Assembly (NCBI GenBank): GCA_024641475.1
Contig: JAHECZ010000010.1
Coordinates: 1 to 64,000 of the forward strand
Origin: Gammaproteobacteria bacterium
Lineage (GTDB): Bacteria; Pseudomonadota; Gammaproteobacteria; UBA6429; Thiohalophilaceae
Direction: 5' to 3'
DNA length: 64,000 nt
Shown: positions 8,498 through 19,153 of the stretch, piece by piece
Numbering within the stretch: position 1 is the stretch's first letter
Layout: every line of letters starts with the position of its first letter
Translations under genes and position numbers: made by a program
The notes under the pieces: generated by a model
Databases searched by the model: none
Seen by the model: only the letters and a program-made list of their open reading frames with translations
Told to the model about the DNA's origin: nothing

Positions 8498-10042
8498 ATG
8501 GAACAGGAAACACGGCAAGAGACAGATGCTCAAGCCATTGTCACTACTGGTCAAGTCACTACACCGTCAGCTCGCGGCTGGAAGGTGTTATTGCCTCGCC
8601 ACATCCCGATTTCGTATAAATTAGCACTGATTCTGACACTGCTGATTAGCAGTGGCATGGTTATCCTGGGACTCATCATCGTGTCAAATCAGTCACAGGT
8701 TTTAGGTAAACAAATAAATGACTTTGGCCGGGCAATGGTCAATCAACTGGCCGATTCATCCAAAGAACTCGTGCTGTCAGATGACACCCTCAGTCTGATG
8801 GTTGTAGTGAACAATCTCAAAACCAATGAAAATATTCTAGGCGCCGTGGTTTATTCCCATAAGGGCGACATTCTGGCGCAAACCGGCCGACTACCCGTGC
8901 ATGACATTCTCAAACTCTACAATCGTGCCACGCCCATTGATGAAAATACCTATACCGTTAACTGGACGGATTATGATCCACAAGGCAAATTGACTGACGC
9001 TATTTCATTCATCACCCCGATCCGCTATCAAAAAACCATCGTAGGCCACGTACTGGTTACCTATAATCGCGCTGCACTCACCTACGCGCAACGCAATACC
9101 GTCAGCACGATCTTTGCTGCCACCTTGTTCATGATACTAATGGGAATAATTTCTGCCTATTTCATTGGCAAACGCCTGAGCCAGCCCATTTACAATCTGA
9201 TGGATGCCAGCCGCGCAATCCACAATGGCAATTTTAATTATCGAATCTCAGAGCGCCGCAACGATGAGATCGGCTATTTGATCAATGCGTTTAATTCCAT
9301 GGCCAATGGCCTGCTGGAAAAGCATCAGGTTGAAAGTGCCTTTTCACGCTTTGTCTCCAGTAAAGTCGCCAAGCAGATTATGGACAATCTGAATCAAATC
9401 AAACTCGGTGGGAAACGCGTGCAAGCCACCGCCCTGTTTGCAGATATTGTCGGTTTCACCAGCCTGTCGGAAAAATTGCCCGCTGAAGAAATTGCACTGA
9501 TGCTCAATGAATATTTTTCCTATATCGACATGGCCAGCCGCCTGTATCGTGGGGTTATCGACAAATACATGGGTGACTGCGCGATGGTGATCTTCGGCGT
9601 CCCCGAGGAAGATCCGGACCATAAATTCAATGCGGTTGCCTGCGCAGTATTAATTCAACGTCTGGTTGATGAACTTAACCAGGAACGCGTCCGGACGGGT
9701 CGTTATCCGGTCTATTTCCGCATTGGTATTAACAGTGGCGAAATGCTGGCAGGCAACATGGGCTCGCAAGATCGCATGCAGTATACCGTCGTCGGTGAAG
9801 CCGTGAATCTGGCATCACGTCTACATACCGTAGCTGACAGCGGCCAGATCGTCATTACCGAACACTTGGTACATGATCCTGATGTCACAGACCGTGTCAT
9901 CGCTGAACAACATCAGTCCATCCGCTTACGCGGCATTGCCGAGCCAGTGACAACCTATATGTTGACCAGCCTGGTCGAGGCTGACCAGCAAATTATTGAG
10001 TCACAACTGGGAGATATACTCCGTAAACGGAAAGTCGCATGA
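8498..10042 (+). CDS. Membrane class IIIb adenylate cyclase (HAMP + cyclase domain)
   Basis: Makes cyclic AMP (or another cyclic nucleotide) from the nucleotide triphosphate. Counting from the ATG at 8498 (514 residues), transmembrane helices lie near 41-63 and 203-223 and enclose a roughly 140-residue periplasmic sensor. A HAMP domain (224-278) precedes the catalytic domain (from about 308). The two metal-binding aspartates are D316 (FADIVGF) and D360 (KYMGD). K356 is the purine-specifying lysine candidate. T430 (QYTVVG) replaces the usual Asp, which defines class IIIb, the group with bicarbonate-responsive members. N437 and R441 of NLASR are kept. A TTG at 8438 in frame could add 20 residues, but the ATG has a GAG-rich leader. 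Its stop overlaps the start of the following lipoprotein gene. The sensed signal is unknown. Confidence 0.85.
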   Translation: MEQETRQETDAQAIVTTGQVTTPSARGWKVLLPRHIPISYKLALILTLLISSGMVILGLIIVSNQSQVLGKQINDFGRAMVNQLADSSKELVLSDDTLSLMVVVNNLKTNENILGAVVYSHKGDILAQTGRLPVHDILKLYNRATPIDENTYTVNWTDYDPQGKLTDAISFITPIRYQKTIVGHVLVTYNRAALTYAQRNTVSTIFAATLFMILMGIISAYFIGKRLSQPIYNLMDASRAIHNGNFNYRISERRNDEIGYLINAFNSMANGLLEKHQVESAFSRFVSSKVAKQIMDNLNQIKLGGKRVQATALFADIVGFTSLSEKLPAEEIALMLNEYFSYIDMASRLYRGVIDKYMGDCAMVIFGVPEEDPDHKFNAVACAVLIQRLVDELNQERVRTGRYPVYFRIGINSGEMLAGNMGSQDRMQYTVVGEAVNLASRLHTVADSGQIVITEHLVHDPDVTDRVIAEQHQSIRLRGIAEPVTTYMLTSLVEADQQIIESQLGDILRKRKVA

Positions 10043-11124
10043 CACCGTACCGCAAGGTACTTCTGCTCATTTGCCTAATTTTTCAAGTCAGTGGCTGTGC
10101 TGTCTGGTATTCGATGCAATCCGATCTGGATAGCCGCATTGACCAATGGGTAGCAGCAAAGGATTTCACTACCGCACTGGATACGCTTGAGCAAATTAGT
10201 TCCAGCCACCCGCACTATGCGCAGTTGCAGAGCAAAAGAAAATACATTTTGCAATTAGCCAGGGATTACGAAGCATCTACGCTGCAAAACGCGGCAAACG
10301 AGACCAAACAGCAGCATTGGCAAAACGCTGCGCAGCTTTATCAACAAGGCATTGAGAAATTACCGCATAGTGAATCTCTGGCTGTGGCTTATCAGAATTT
10401 CTTACAGGAACGTCAACAGCAACTGGAAATAACGACCTACCGAATGAATCTGTACAAAGCAGAATGGTTGCTCAAATCCATACCTCTGCAGCAACAGTAT
10501 GAACAACTAACTCCCGGTGGACATCGTACAGATGTAATAACCGGACTCAGAGAAACTGATATCGGGGATTTATATCAGGAACTTGTGCAATGCGGACAAG
10601 CCAGTATGCAACGCACCGATTTTGAGCTTGCCGAAAAATGTTTTAGTACCGCCATGGAGTTGAATCCAGATGGCCACCGTTTTCCAGTGACGCTGGATAT
10701 CCCGCAACAATTGGCCATACTGGAAAAACACCGGGAAGTAACGCTGTCCGCCAAGGGTGAAGAAATACTGAGCAATTCCCGTCAAGCGCTGAAAAAAGAC
10801 GATCTGCGTCAGGCATTTAAATTATTCAAAAAAATACCGTCGCGCGATCAACACAATGCAACCGTACTTGAATTCCGCAAGGAACTGAATATTCGCATCG
10901 GTAACAATGTTAAACAAGGCATCGAAATGGGCCGCAAACTTTACAGCCAGGGTGATATTGAGCGCGCCCTGGCGATCTGGAATAGCGTGCGTGAACTGGA
11001 TCCAAATAATGAACAGCTCGACAATCATATCGAGCGTGCTCAGCATGTATTGAATAAACTGAAGTTTCTAAAAAAGAATGAACCGGTTATTGCACCGCCA
11101 TCCACCAAAAAGGATAAAAGTTAA
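10039..11124 (+). CDS. TPR-like lipoprotein, partner of the adenylate cyclase
   Basis: A 361-residue protein of unknown function. The first 20 residues are a lipoprotein signal with lipobox VSGC and acyl-Cys at 20. The rest is helical and rich in Gln and Glu, with TPR-like repeats around residues 35-60, 75-105, 180-205 and 275-330 (for example KDDLRQAFKLFKKIP and GDIERALAIWNSV). The start overlaps the cyclase stop by 4 bases (ATGA), so the two are almost certainly co-translated. It may deliver a periplasmic signal or scaffold the cyclase; that is inference. I do not recognise a named family. Confidence 0.8.
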   Translation: MTPYRKVLLLICLIFQVSGCAVWYSMQSDLDSRIDQWVAAKDFTTALDTLEQISSSHPHYAQLQSKRKYILQLARDYEASTLQNAANETKQQHWQNAAQLYQQGIEKLPHSESLAVAYQNFLQERQQQLEITTYRMNLYKAEWLLKSIPLQQQYEQLTPGGHRTDVITGLRETDIGDLYQELVQCGQASMQRTDFELAEKCFSTAMELNPDGHRFPVTLDIPQQLAILEKHREVTLSAKGEEILSNSRQALKKDDLRQAFKLFKKIPSRDQHNATVLEFRKELNIRIGNNVKQGIEMGRKLYSQGDIERALAIWNSVRELDPNNEQLDNHIERAQHVLNKLKFLKKNEPVIAPPSTKKDKS

Positions 11125-11131
11125 GTCATTA

Positions 11132-13375
11132 TCAGTTTTGCGGCTCTAATCGTTCGACACTCCGGAATCCCTGCGGCAATTTCAAACCACGCTGTCCACG
11201 TTGTCCCTTATAGTGTTTGATCTCACTTGCATCCAGCACCTTGTGGCGCTTGCCGGAATGCACTTTGAGACTCTGTCCCGGCGCCAGCACTGTCATGGCA
11301 GTAACGAATTCCTCACGCGTCTTGGATTTACTGGTGGGAATATTAATAATCTTTACGCCCTTGCCTTTCGGCATGACAGGAACGTCTTTAATGCCGAACA
11401 CCAACATACGACCTTCATTGGTCGCTGCGACCAATAGTGATTTATTCGGATCACTACACATCGCCGGTGATAATGTCGCCGCACCTTCTGGTACTTTCAT
11501 CAAAGCCTTTCCGGCTTTATTACGAGTAATCATATCTTCAATCCTGGCGACAAAACCATAGCCAGTATCATTCATCAACATGCATAACTGATCAGCCTCG
11601 CCGCCAACCATACCCGTGATGCGCGCACCGGCAGGCGGTTCCAGACGACCGGTTAAGGGTTCGCCCTGACCACGTGCGGACGGTAACGTATGGATCGGTA
11701 ATGCATAACTGCGGCCGGTGGAATCCAGAAATACCGCCAATTGGTTACTCTTGAGCAATAATTTTTCGAGGTAGCCATCACCGGCTTTATAGCTGAGCGT
11801 CGTTGCATCGATATCATGACCTTTAGCCGCGCGGATCCAACCTTTCTGCGACAACACCACGGTCATCGGATCCGAACCGATCAAATCAGTTTCACTGATC
11901 GCCTGTGCTGCTTCGCGTTTAACGATCGGTGAACGGCGTGCATCCCCGTATTTTTCGATATCGGCCTTGAGTTCGGCATGAATCAGTGATTTTAGTTTGG
12001 CTGCTGATGCCAGTATTTTTTCAATAGTATCGCGTTCGGCAGCCAGTTCCTTCTGTTCACCTTTAATCTTCATTTCCTCGAGCTTGGCTAAATGGCGTAA
12101 CTTCAATTCGAGGATCGCTTCGGCCTGGATATCGGATAATTTGAAACGCTTCATCAACACCGGCTTGGGTTCATCGTGTTTGCGGATTATCGCAATCACT
12201 TCATCGATATTCAGAAACGCGACTAATAAACCGTCGAGAATATGTAATCGTTTGATAACTTTATCGAGGCGGTATTCCAGGCGTTTGCGCACCGTATCAG
12301 TACGATAGGTTAGCCACTCGCTGAGCATTGTACGTAAATTTTTAACGCCCGGCCGACCATTCAAACCAATCACATTCATGTTGACGCGATAGCTGCGTTC
12401 CAGATCGGTCGTGGCAAACAGGTGCTGCATCAATTCAGCAACGTCAATACGATTGGAACGCGGCACAATCACCAGACGGGTCGGATTTTCATGATCGGAT
12501 TCATCGCGTAAATCCGCCACCATCGGTAATTTTTTAGCCTGCATTTGCTGGGCGATCTGTTCCAGCACTTTGGCAGGCGAGGTCTGGTGTGGCAATGCCG
12601 TGATGATAATATCGCCGTCTTCTTCTTCGTAACGTGAACGCATGCGAATTGAACCATTGCCGGTCTCGTACATCTGCATGATTTCTTTACGTGGCGTAAT
12701 AATTTCCGCTGTCGTTGGATAATCCGGGCCTTCGACAAATTCGCATAATTCTTTATTAGTAGCTTTGGGATTTTTCAGCAGATGCATACAGGCCTGACCG
12801 ATCTCACGCAAATTATGCGGTGGGATATCGGTAGCCATACCGACGGCAATACCGGTTGTACCATTGAGTAATACGTGTGGCACACGTGCTGGCAATAACT
12901 TGGGTTCTTCCATGGTGCCATCAAAATTCGGCGCCCATTGCACCGTACCCTGGCCCAATTCACTTAATAGTAAATCAGCAAACCCCGATAAGCGCGATTC
13001 GGTATAGCGCATCGCCGCAAAAGATTTGGGATCATCAGGTGAACCCCAGTTGCCCTGACCTTCCAGCAACGGATACCGATAGGAAAACGGCTGCGCCATG
13101 AGCACCATGGCTTCATAACAGGCGCTATCCCCATGCGGATGAAACTTACCGAGCACATCACCGACGGTACGGGCGGATTTTTTAAACTTGGCACCGGCAC
13201 GCAAACCCAATTCAGACATCGCATAGACGATACGCCGCTGCACCGGTTTCAAGCCATCACCGACGTGCGGCAAGGCGCGATCCAATATTACGTACATGGA
13301 ATAATCGAGATACGCTTTCTCGGTAAACGATTTAAGCGGTAGACGCTCGATGCTGTCGTCGATTTTCTCAGCCAT
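11132..13375 (-). CDS. parC: DNA topoisomerase IV subunit A
   Basis: The DNA-breaking subunit of topoisomerase IV, which decatenates daughter chromosomes. At 747 residues it is of normal ParC length. Catalytic Tyr124 is in MRYTESRL. The quinolone-determining region [12 protein letters not shown] carries Ser84 and Glu88, the wild-type, drug-sensitive residues. The C-terminal half contains the beta-pinwheel domain, shorter than in GyrA and without a GyrA box. It starts 6 bases after the parE stop, so the two subunits form one operon. The closest alternative, GyrA, is excluded by the parE linkage and the sequence. Confidence 0.97.
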   Translation of the reverse strand: MAEKIDDSIERLPLKSFTEKAYLDYSMYVILDRALPHVGDGLKPVQRRIVYAMSELGLRAGAKFKKSARTVGDVLGKFHPHGDSACYEAMVLMAQPFSYRYPLLEGQGNWGSPDDPKSFAAMRYTESRLSGFADLLLSELGQGTVQWAPNFDGTMEEPKLLPARVPHVLLNGTTGIAVGMATDIPPHNLREIGQACMHLLKNPKATNKELCEFVEGPDYPTTAEIITPRKEIMQMYETGNGSIRMRSRYEEEDGDIIITALPHQTSPAKVLEQIAQQMQAKKLPMVADLRDESDHENPTRLVIVPRSNRIDVAELMQHLFATTDLERSYRVNMNVIGLNGRPGVKNLRTMLSEWLTYRTDTVRKRLEYRLDKVIKRLHILDGLLVAFLNIDEVIAIIRKHDEPKPVLMKRFKLSDIQAEAILELKLRHLAKLEEMKIKGEQKELAAERDTIEKILASAAKLKSLIHAELKADIEKYGDARRSPIVKREAAQAISETDLIGSDPMTVVLSQKGWIRAAKGHDIDATTLSYKAGDGYLEKLLLKSNQLAVFLDSTGRSYALPIHTLPSARGQGEPLTGRLEPPAGARITGMVGGEADQLCMLMNDTGYGFVARIEDMITRNKAGKALMKVPEGAATLSPAMCSDPNKSLLVAATNEGRMLVFGIKDVPVMPKGKGVKIINIPTSKSKTREEFVTAMTVLAPGQSLKVHSGKRHKVLDASEIKHYKGQRGQRGLKLPQGFRSVERLEPQN

Positions 13376-13381
13376 ATTTAA

Positions 13382-15280
13382 TTACACATCCGCCAAATCA
13401 CCGCGTTGTTCCAACCATTCACGCCGATCGGAAGCACGCTTTTTACCCAGCAGCATATCCATCAATTGCTGCGTACCGTCGCCCGGCTTAATCGTCAAGC
13501 GTGCCAGGCGGCGCGTGTCCGGATCCATGGTGGTCTCACGCAATTGCAATGGATTCATTTCGCCCAACCCTTTAAAACGTGTGACTTGTGGTTTGGCATT
13601 TTTCTTTTCAGCAGTAATGCGATCCAGCACGCCCTTCTTTTCGGCCTCATCGTGTGCATAGTAAACTTCCTTGCCCACATCGACACGAAATAACGGCGGC
13701 ATTGCCACGTAGATATGACCGTTATTCACCAGTGCGCTGTAGTGCCGCAAAAACAAAGCCGTTAACAATGTTGCGATGTGCGCGCCGTCAGAATCGGCAT
13801 CGGCAAGAATAATGACTTTGCCATAGCGTAATTTAGTAATATCTGGTGATGCCGGATCGACACCGATCGCCACGGAAATATCATGCACTTCCTGCGAGGC
13901 CAGCACCTCGGATGGATCGACTTCCCAGGTATTCAGAATCTTGCCGCGCAACGGCATGATAGCTTGATACTCACGATTACGTGCCTGCTTGGCTGAACCG
14001 CCCGCCGAGTCACCTTCCACCAGAAATAATTCCGTCAACCCCATATCCGAGGATGAACAATCCGCCAACTTGCCGGGCAAAGCCGGGCCTTGAGTAACTT
14101 TCTTGCGTACCACGGCGCGATTGGCGCGCAAACGTAGTTCGGCATTGGCAATCGCCAATGCGGCCAGTTGCTCACCGGCCTCAACATGTTGATTCAGCCA
14201 CAAGGCAAACGCATCTTTAACAACACCAGTTACGAATGTCGCACATTCGCGTGAGGTTAACCGCTCCTTGGTCTGCCCCGAGAACTGTGGCTCAACTAAC
14301 TTCACGGACAAGATGTAACTTAATTTATCCCACACATCTTCGGGCGCCAGCTTGATACCGCGCGGCAGCAAATTGCGGATCTCGCAAAATTCACGCATGG
14401 CATCGGTCAGGCCGGTGCGCAATCCATTCACATGGGTGCCACCTTGCACAGTCGGAATCAAATTGACATAACTCTCGGCAATGTTAACGCCGCCTTCCAC
14501 AACCCAGGCCACTGACCAGTCCACCGCTTCGGTCGCACCGACCATATGTCCCATAAAGGTCTCGACAGGCAAAAATTCGGTGCCTTGCAACGAACCGACC
14601 ATGTAGTCGCGCAAACCATCCTGGTAGTGCCATTGTTCTTTCTCACCGCTACTTTTATCTTCAAAGTTGACGGTTAAGCCAGGGCAAAGCACCGCTTTGG
14701 CACGCAACACATGCTTGAGACGTTGCACAACAAATTTAGCGGATTCGAAGAATTTCGGATCGGGCCAGAAGCGTACCGTGGTTCCGGTATTGCGTTTACC
14801 GGTCGCACCCAGCGTTTTAAGCGGTGAAGTACGCTTGCCATCGGCAAACGTCATTTTATATTCTTTGCCATCGCGTCGGATCAGCACTTCGAGCTTTTTC
14901 GACAAGGCATTAACAACGGAAACACCCACGCCGTGTAAGCCACCGGAGTACTGATAGTTTTTATTGGAAAATTTACCACCGGCATGCAGACGGGTCAGAA
15001 TCACTTCGACGCCGGGAATCTTTTCTTTTGGATGCATATCCACCGGCATGCCGCGACCATCATCGCTAACCTCGCAGGAGCCGTCGGTATGCAGCGTCAC
15101 ATCGATGCGACTGGCATGGCCGGCCATGGCTTCATCGACGCTATTGTCAACAACTTCCTGTACGAGGTGATTAGGGCGATCTGTCTGTGTATACATGCCC
15201 GGTCGTTTACGTACCGGTTCCAGACCAGAGAGAACTTCGATGGCGTCAGCATTATAGGATCGGGATGTCATTGCGCGCAT
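13382..15280 (-). CDS. parE: DNA topoisomerase IV subunit B
   Basis: The ATPase subunit of topoisomerase IV. The GHKL ATPase fold has VVDNSVDEA, DDGRGMPV and GGLHGVGVSVVNAL. The Toprim domain has ELFLVEGDSAGGSA and LADADSDGAHI. Length is 632 residues, close to E. coli ParE (630). An ATG at 15280 opens the longest frame; the in-frame ATG at 15271 (MTSRSYNADAI) aligns better with the E. coli start and is equally likely. It is the first gene of parE-parC. Confidence 0.97.
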   Translation of the reverse strand: MRAMTSRSYNADAIEVLSGLEPVRKRPGMYTQTDRPNHLVQEVVDNSVDEAMAGHASRIDVTLHTDGSCEVSDDGRGMPVDMHPKEKIPGVEVILTRLHAGGKFSNKNYQYSGGLHGVGVSVVNALSKKLEVLIRRDGKEYKMTFADGKRTSPLKTLGATGKRNTGTTVRFWPDPKFFESAKFVVQRLKHVLRAKAVLCPGLTVNFEDKSSGEKEQWHYQDGLRDYMVGSLQGTEFLPVETFMGHMVGATEAVDWSVAWVVEGGVNIAESYVNLIPTVQGGTHVNGLRTGLTDAMREFCEIRNLLPRGIKLAPEDVWDKLSYILSVKLVEPQFSGQTKERLTSRECATFVTGVVKDAFALWLNQHVEAGEQLAALAIANAELRLRANRAVVRKKVTQGPALPGKLADCSSSDMGLTELFLVEGDSAGGSAKQARNREYQAIMPLRGKILNTWEVDPSEVLASQEVHDISVAIGVDPASPDITKLRYGKVIILADADSDGAHIATLLTALFLRHYSALVNNGHIYVAMPPLFRVDVGKEVYYAHDEAEKKGVLDRITAEKKNAKPQVTRFKGLGEMNPLQLRETTMDPDTRRLARLTIKPGDGTQQLMDMLLGKKRASDRREWLEQRGDLADV

Positions 15281-15362
15281 ATGATGCGCACAAATGCCCC
15301 CTAACGCAAGATGGCTGGCTCACAAAATCGATCCGTGTCATGAATTAATTAGTTCAGAACAT

Positions 15363-15397
15363 AAAAAAGGCACTGACCTGCCGGGTCAATGCCTTTT
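15363..15397 (-). terminator. Rho-independent terminator after the chemoreceptor gene
   Basis: Read on the minus strand: AAAAGGCA, one T-G wobble and TGACC pair with GGTCA and TGCCTTTT across a CGGCA loop, followed by a run of six T. It is 38 bases past the stop of the chemoreceptor gene. The A-rich 5' side means it could also work, less well, in the other direction. Confidence 0.85.
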
Positions 15398-15434
15398 AAT
15401 TAACAAATATCAGAACCTATTTCAGCACCGGTTA

Positions 15435-17474
15435 CTAAATCTTGAATTGACCCACCATACCCTGTAATTCCGTAGCAAGTTGCGCCAACGAAATACTCGA
15501 ACGTGCCAGACCGTCCGTATTTCTGGCGGTGTCATCTGCCACTGACGAAATATTGGTGATATTTTGATTGATGGTTTCGGCCACCTCACCCTGTTGCCTG
15601 GATGCATTAGCCATATGACCATTCATATGCGCAATGTTGGCCACTGCCGAGGTAATTTGTTCCAGTGCGGCGCCCGCCTCAGCAGCCCGTTTGACACTGT
15701 TCTGCGCATGCTCGTTACCACCACGCATGGCCTCTGCCGCATCACGTGCGCCGGTTTGCAGACGCTCGATCATATTTTTAATTTCACGGGTCGAATCAGC
15801 CGTGCGACTGGCCAGATTGCGTACTTCATCCGCGACTACCGCAAAACCGCGACCTTGTTCACCGGCACGGGCTGCCTCGATTGCCGCATTGAGCGCAAGC
15901 AAATTGGTTTGTTCAGCGATACCTTGAATCACATCTAACACCGTGCCGATGGATTCGCTGTCTTTCTCCAATGTCTGGATAACGCCGGAAACTTTGTTGA
16001 CTTCATTTGCCAGTGTTTCAATGGCATCAATGGTATGTTGTACAGTTTGTTTACCACCGCTGGCTTGCTGATCGGCTTGCTGCGCCATGTCGGCGGCACT
16101 TACTGCGTTCTGCGCGACATCCTGTACTGTGCTGACCATTTCGTTCATCGCCGTGGCGACTTGTTCGGTCTCCTGGCGTTGACGTTGCACACCGTCTTTG
16201 GTGCTGTCCACTACCAGTGACATTTCTTCTGCGGCGGCCGCCAGTTGCGAAGTCGAGCCAGCCACCTGAGTCATGATTCCCTGTACCTTGGAAATAAACT
16301 GGTTAAAGGATTGACCCAACTGCGCGATTTCATCCTTCCCCTTACTGTCAAGACGTCGAGTCAAATCACCTTCACCGCTGGCAATATCCCGCATAGCCAC
16401 CACTGCCTGTTGTAAGGGCGTTGTAATAGATAGAACCATTAACCAACCGCCAATACCTCCCACTACCAATGCCACGATGAGCAGGCCCATTACAAAACTG
16501 CGGGTGTTACTCACATTACTGACCAAATCACGGCTATCGGTTTCGTTGAGTTTGATCTGTGCTTCCACCAGGGTATTGATCTTGGCTTTGATTTCCTGCA
16601 CCAAGGGACCAATTTCAGTGCGAATCATGTAGGAATCGGTACGCCACTTGTCACTGCTATGTACCGCGATCATTTCATCCAATAATTTGAAGAACTCATC
16701 CGATCCGGATTTGATTTGATCATAATAATCCGTTTGTTCAAAAGTAAATAATTTGGCATAAGGATCGATTCTCTTGAGTTCGTCCTGGAATCCCTGACGA
16801 TACAGTTTCAAATTATCCAATGCCGATTGAGCACGAAACGCCATGTAGGCACGGTTACCAATGATAAGATTCATCCACTGTTGTCGCAGTTCGGCAAGTT
16901 CAAATAGCATCTTGCGGCGCTCGCTATTAGACTTCTGTTCACGTTCACTCTGTAACATCCCCTGCATAGCCGCCTGAATGTTCATCGCTACCGGATTCAT
17001 GCGCTCACTGGAAAAGCTCATGCCAGGGAAATTTTTCTGAAAATCCGTGGCCAGGTCAGTCATGGTGTGCTGGTAACTTTTATATTTAGCCAGTCCCTGG
17101 CCAATCGCCTTGACCAATGCAGATGTGTCGGCATCGTCCTGTACCACCGGCATATTTTTTAATTTGGCTAATAGCGTATCCAGATCTTTCAGGGCAGTTT
17201 CATAGGCGAGTTTGTCGGTGGGTTCGGTGCTGGACAGGTAAAAGCCTAATGCCGCATTGGCTCGATCCAGTGCCTCAGCCAACTCCAGAGATGTCATGGC
17301 CAGGGGTTGGCGTACTTCAACAACTTTCACGACGTTGGTTTGTGTTGAAGTCAGACTCACGATAGCGACTAACGAGACCACCACCAGCATGGAAAGGACC
17401 ACGCCGCTACCGAGCAGGATTTTTTGCCGGATGGAAATTCGCGAGAAAAGACCCATCAAAATTTCACGCCACAT
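15435..17474 (-). CDS. Methyl-accepting chemotaxis protein
   Basis: A 679-residue transmembrane chemoreceptor. A first membrane helix (about 19-41) is followed by a long helical periplasmic sensor of about 290 residues, a second helix (about 329-351), a HAMP domain (about 352-405) and the cytoplasmic signalling coiled coil. The hairpin tip is the conserved [20 protein letters not shown] stretch with [15 protein letters not shown]. No C-terminal CheB/CheR-tethering pentapeptide is visible (the end is MVGQFKI). The first ATG has a GGGG Shine-Dalgarno-like leader; an in-frame ATG is at codon 7. No che genes are nearby, so it is an orphan receptor, ligand unknown. Confidence 0.93.
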   Translation of the reverse strand: MWREILMGLFSRISIRQKILLGSGVVLSMLVVVSLVAIVSLTSTQTNVVKVVEVRQPLAMTSLELAEALDRANAALGFYLSSTEPTDKLAYETALKDLDTLLAKLKNMPVVQDDADTSALVKAIGQGLAKYKSYQHTMTDLATDFQKNFPGMSFSSERMNPVAMNIQAAMQGMLQSEREQKSNSERRKMLFELAELRQQWMNLIIGNRAYMAFRAQSALDNLKLYRQGFQDELKRIDPYAKLFTFEQTDYYDQIKSGSDEFFKLLDEMIAVHSSDKWRTDSYMIRTEIGPLVQEIKAKINTLVEAQIKLNETDSRDLVSNVSNTRSFVMGLLIVALVVGGIGGWLMVLSITTPLQQAVVAMRDIASGEGDLTRRLDSKGKDEIAQLGQSFNQFISKVQGIMTQVAGSTSQLAAAAEEMSLVVDSTKDGVQRQRQETEQVATAMNEMVSTVQDVAQNAVSAADMAQQADQQASGGKQTVQHTIDAIETLANEVNKVSGVIQTLEKDSESIGTVLDVIQGIAEQTNLLALNAAIEAARAGEQGRGFAVVADEVRNLASRTADSTREIKNMIERLQTGARDAAEAMRGGNEHAQNSVKRAAEAGAALEQITSAVANIAHMNGHMANASRQQGEVAETINQNITNISSVADDTARNTDGLARSSISLAQLATELQGMVGQFKI

Positions 17475-17570
17475 ACGCTACCCCATCAGCACTAATTGAT
17501 AAGTGCTTGTTATTCATGGATTAATTCCGCCATTAAGATATGGTGGATGGCTATGTAGGAAGATATCGGC

Positions 17571-17596
17571 AAATTGTTAAATTCATTTAACAATTT
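17571..17596. repeat. Perfect 12-bp AT-rich palindrome upstream of the chemoreceptor gene
   Basis: AAATTGTTAAAT (17571-17582) and ATTTAACAATTT (17585-17596) are perfect complements separated by two bases. It lies between the purC stop and the chemoreceptor start, both on the minus strand. It may be an operator for the chemoreceptor gene or a weak terminator for purC; a T-rich tract follows only on the plus strand, where there is no gene to end. Confidence 0.45.
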
Positions 17597-17650
17597 TATT
17601 GTGGGTTTTGTATGGTTTTTACCCCAATGGTGCTGTCCTGGGATTGGAGA

Positions 17651-18367
17651 TTATTTAGGCAACGCGATTCCCAAACGTTGTGCAACTACCTCGTAGGATT
17701 CAATTACATTTCCCAGATTCTGCCGGAAACGATCCTTATCGAGTTTTTCACGGGTTTTGGCATCCCACAGGCGGCAGCCATCAGGTGAGAATTCATCCCC
17801 CAGCATAACTTTACCGTGATAACGGCCAAACTCCAGTTTGTAATCCACCAGGAGCATCCCGGCCTTGGCGAACAGATCCTTGAGGATGTCATTCACTTTG
17901 AAGGTAAGCGTTTTCATTTGCTGAATCTCGTCAGCGCTGGCCCATTTAAAGGAGATAATGTGGAAATCATTGATCATCGGATCGTGCAGCGCATCATTTT
18001 TCAAAAAGAACTCAAATGTTGGCGGGTTAAGATCCAATCCTTCCGGTACACCCAGGCGGCGTACGATGCTACCCGCACTCAAGTTACGCACGACGCATTC
18101 AACCGGAATCATCTCCATACGCTTGACCAGTGATTCGGTATCGCTGAGCAGTTTTACAAAATGGGTGGCAACTCCATTGGCAGCCAGCTTGTCCATGATG
18201 AACGCATTGAAATGATTGTTTACCAGGCCTTTGCGGTCCAGCTGCGCCACTTTCTCGCCGTCGAATGCCGACGTATCATTGCGATACAGCATGATGTATT
18301 GGTCGGGATCATCCGTCTTGTAAACACTTTTCGCTTTGCCTTTGTAAAGCAATTCACCTTTTTGCAT
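17651..18367 (-). CDS. purC: Phosphoribosylaminoimidazole-succinocarboxamide synthase (SAICAR synthetase)
   Basis: Joins CAIR and aspartate with ATP in de novo purine synthesis. The 238-residue protein has the family start [12 protein letters not shown], the RNDTSAFDG loop, the substrate region [10 protein letters not shown] with [11 protein letters not shown], and [10 protein letters not shown] with [21 protein letters not shown] precedes the ATG. It is the last gene of the dapA-bamC-mbl-purC run, which matches dapA-bamC-purC in E. coli with one metallohydrolase inserted. Confidence 0.98.
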   Translation of the reverse strand: MQKGELLYKGKAKSVYKTDDPDQYIMLYRNDTSAFDGEKVAQLDRKGLVNNHFNAFIMDKLAANGVATHFVKLLSDTESLVKRMEMIPVECVVRNLSAGSIVRRLGVPEGLDLNPPTFEFFLKNDALHDPMINDFHIISFKWASADEIQQMKTLTFKVNDILKDLFAKAGMLLVDYKLEFGRYHGKVMLGDEFSPDGCRLWDAKTREKLDKDRFRQNLGNVIESYEVVAQRLGIALPK

Positions 18368-18382
18368 ATCTACCTCGATAAG

Positions 18383-19141
18383 TTATAGCGAGTGCCATGG
18401 CAATCCGGTTGCCTGATCGGCAACCGGGATATCTGTCAGATCACAATTCAATACCACCGACAGCGCCTGTTGCGCCAATCGCGGCGTGTTATTTTGTTGA
18501 CTCAAATGCATAGCGACTACATGTTGCAATCCGGAACAATCAATACCTTCCAGCAGTCGCGCTGCCTGCGTATTGTTTAAATGTCCATAATCACCACCGA
18601 CACGGGCCTTGAGTGAAGCGGGATAATCACTCTGCTGCAGCATCGTCAAATCATGATTACATTCAAGCAATAAAGCATCCAGTTGTACAAAATTCGCGAT
18701 AATGTGCGCAGTGATATTACCTGTATCTGTCAACAAGCCAATGCGGTCTTGCCCATCACTAAATACAAATTGAACTGGCTCAGCCGCATCATGTGGCACG
18801 GTAAATGGATGACACTGAATATCATCAATACTAAAGCCACATTCCGGCTCTATATACTGCAGGTCAGGTAACTCACCCCAGGCGTAGCCCCGTTGGGCAC
18901 CGGCAGTCATATAGACTGGCAGACCATACTTTCTTGCCATGGCCGCGACTCCCTGGCTGTGATCCTGATGCTCATGCGTCACGATGATGGCAGTGATATC
19001 CGTTGCTGCCAATTGTAAGCGTGCCAGACGTTTTTCAGTCTCGCGTGCCGAAAAACCACAATCCACCAGCAACTGCGTTGCGCCATGTGCAATCAGCGTG
19101 GCATTGCCACGACTGCCACTGCCCAGCGAAGCAAAACGCAA
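18383..19141 (-). CDS. MBL-fold metallohydrolase (YycJ/WalJ-like)
   Basis: A 252-residue beta-lactamase-fold hydrolase with FASLGSGSRGNATL at the start and the zinc motif THEHQDH at 55-61; further His and Asp ligands follow (DTGNITAHI, LLLECNHD, GHLNN). This pattern is that of the YycJ/WalJ branch, thought to be a 5'-to-3' exonuclease-like or RNase Z-related enzyme, but the substrate cannot be read from sequence. The start is TTG at 19141 with a strong AAGGAG 7 bases upstream. It is 12 bases after bamC and 15 before purC. Confidence 0.88.
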   Translation of the reverse strand: MRFASLGSGSRGNATLIAHGATQLLVDCGFSARETEKRLARLQLAATDITAIIVTHEHQDHSQGVAAMARKYGLPVYMTAGAQRGYAWGELPDLQYIEPECGFSIDDIQCHPFTVPHDAAEPVQFVFSDGQDRIGLLTDTGNITAHIIANFVQLDALLLECNHDLTMLQQSDYPASLKARVGGDYGHLNNTQAARLLEGIDCSGLQHVVAMHLSQQNNTPRLAQQALSVVLNCDLTDIPVADQATGLPWHSL

Positions 19142-19153
19142 ACCGCGCTCCTT

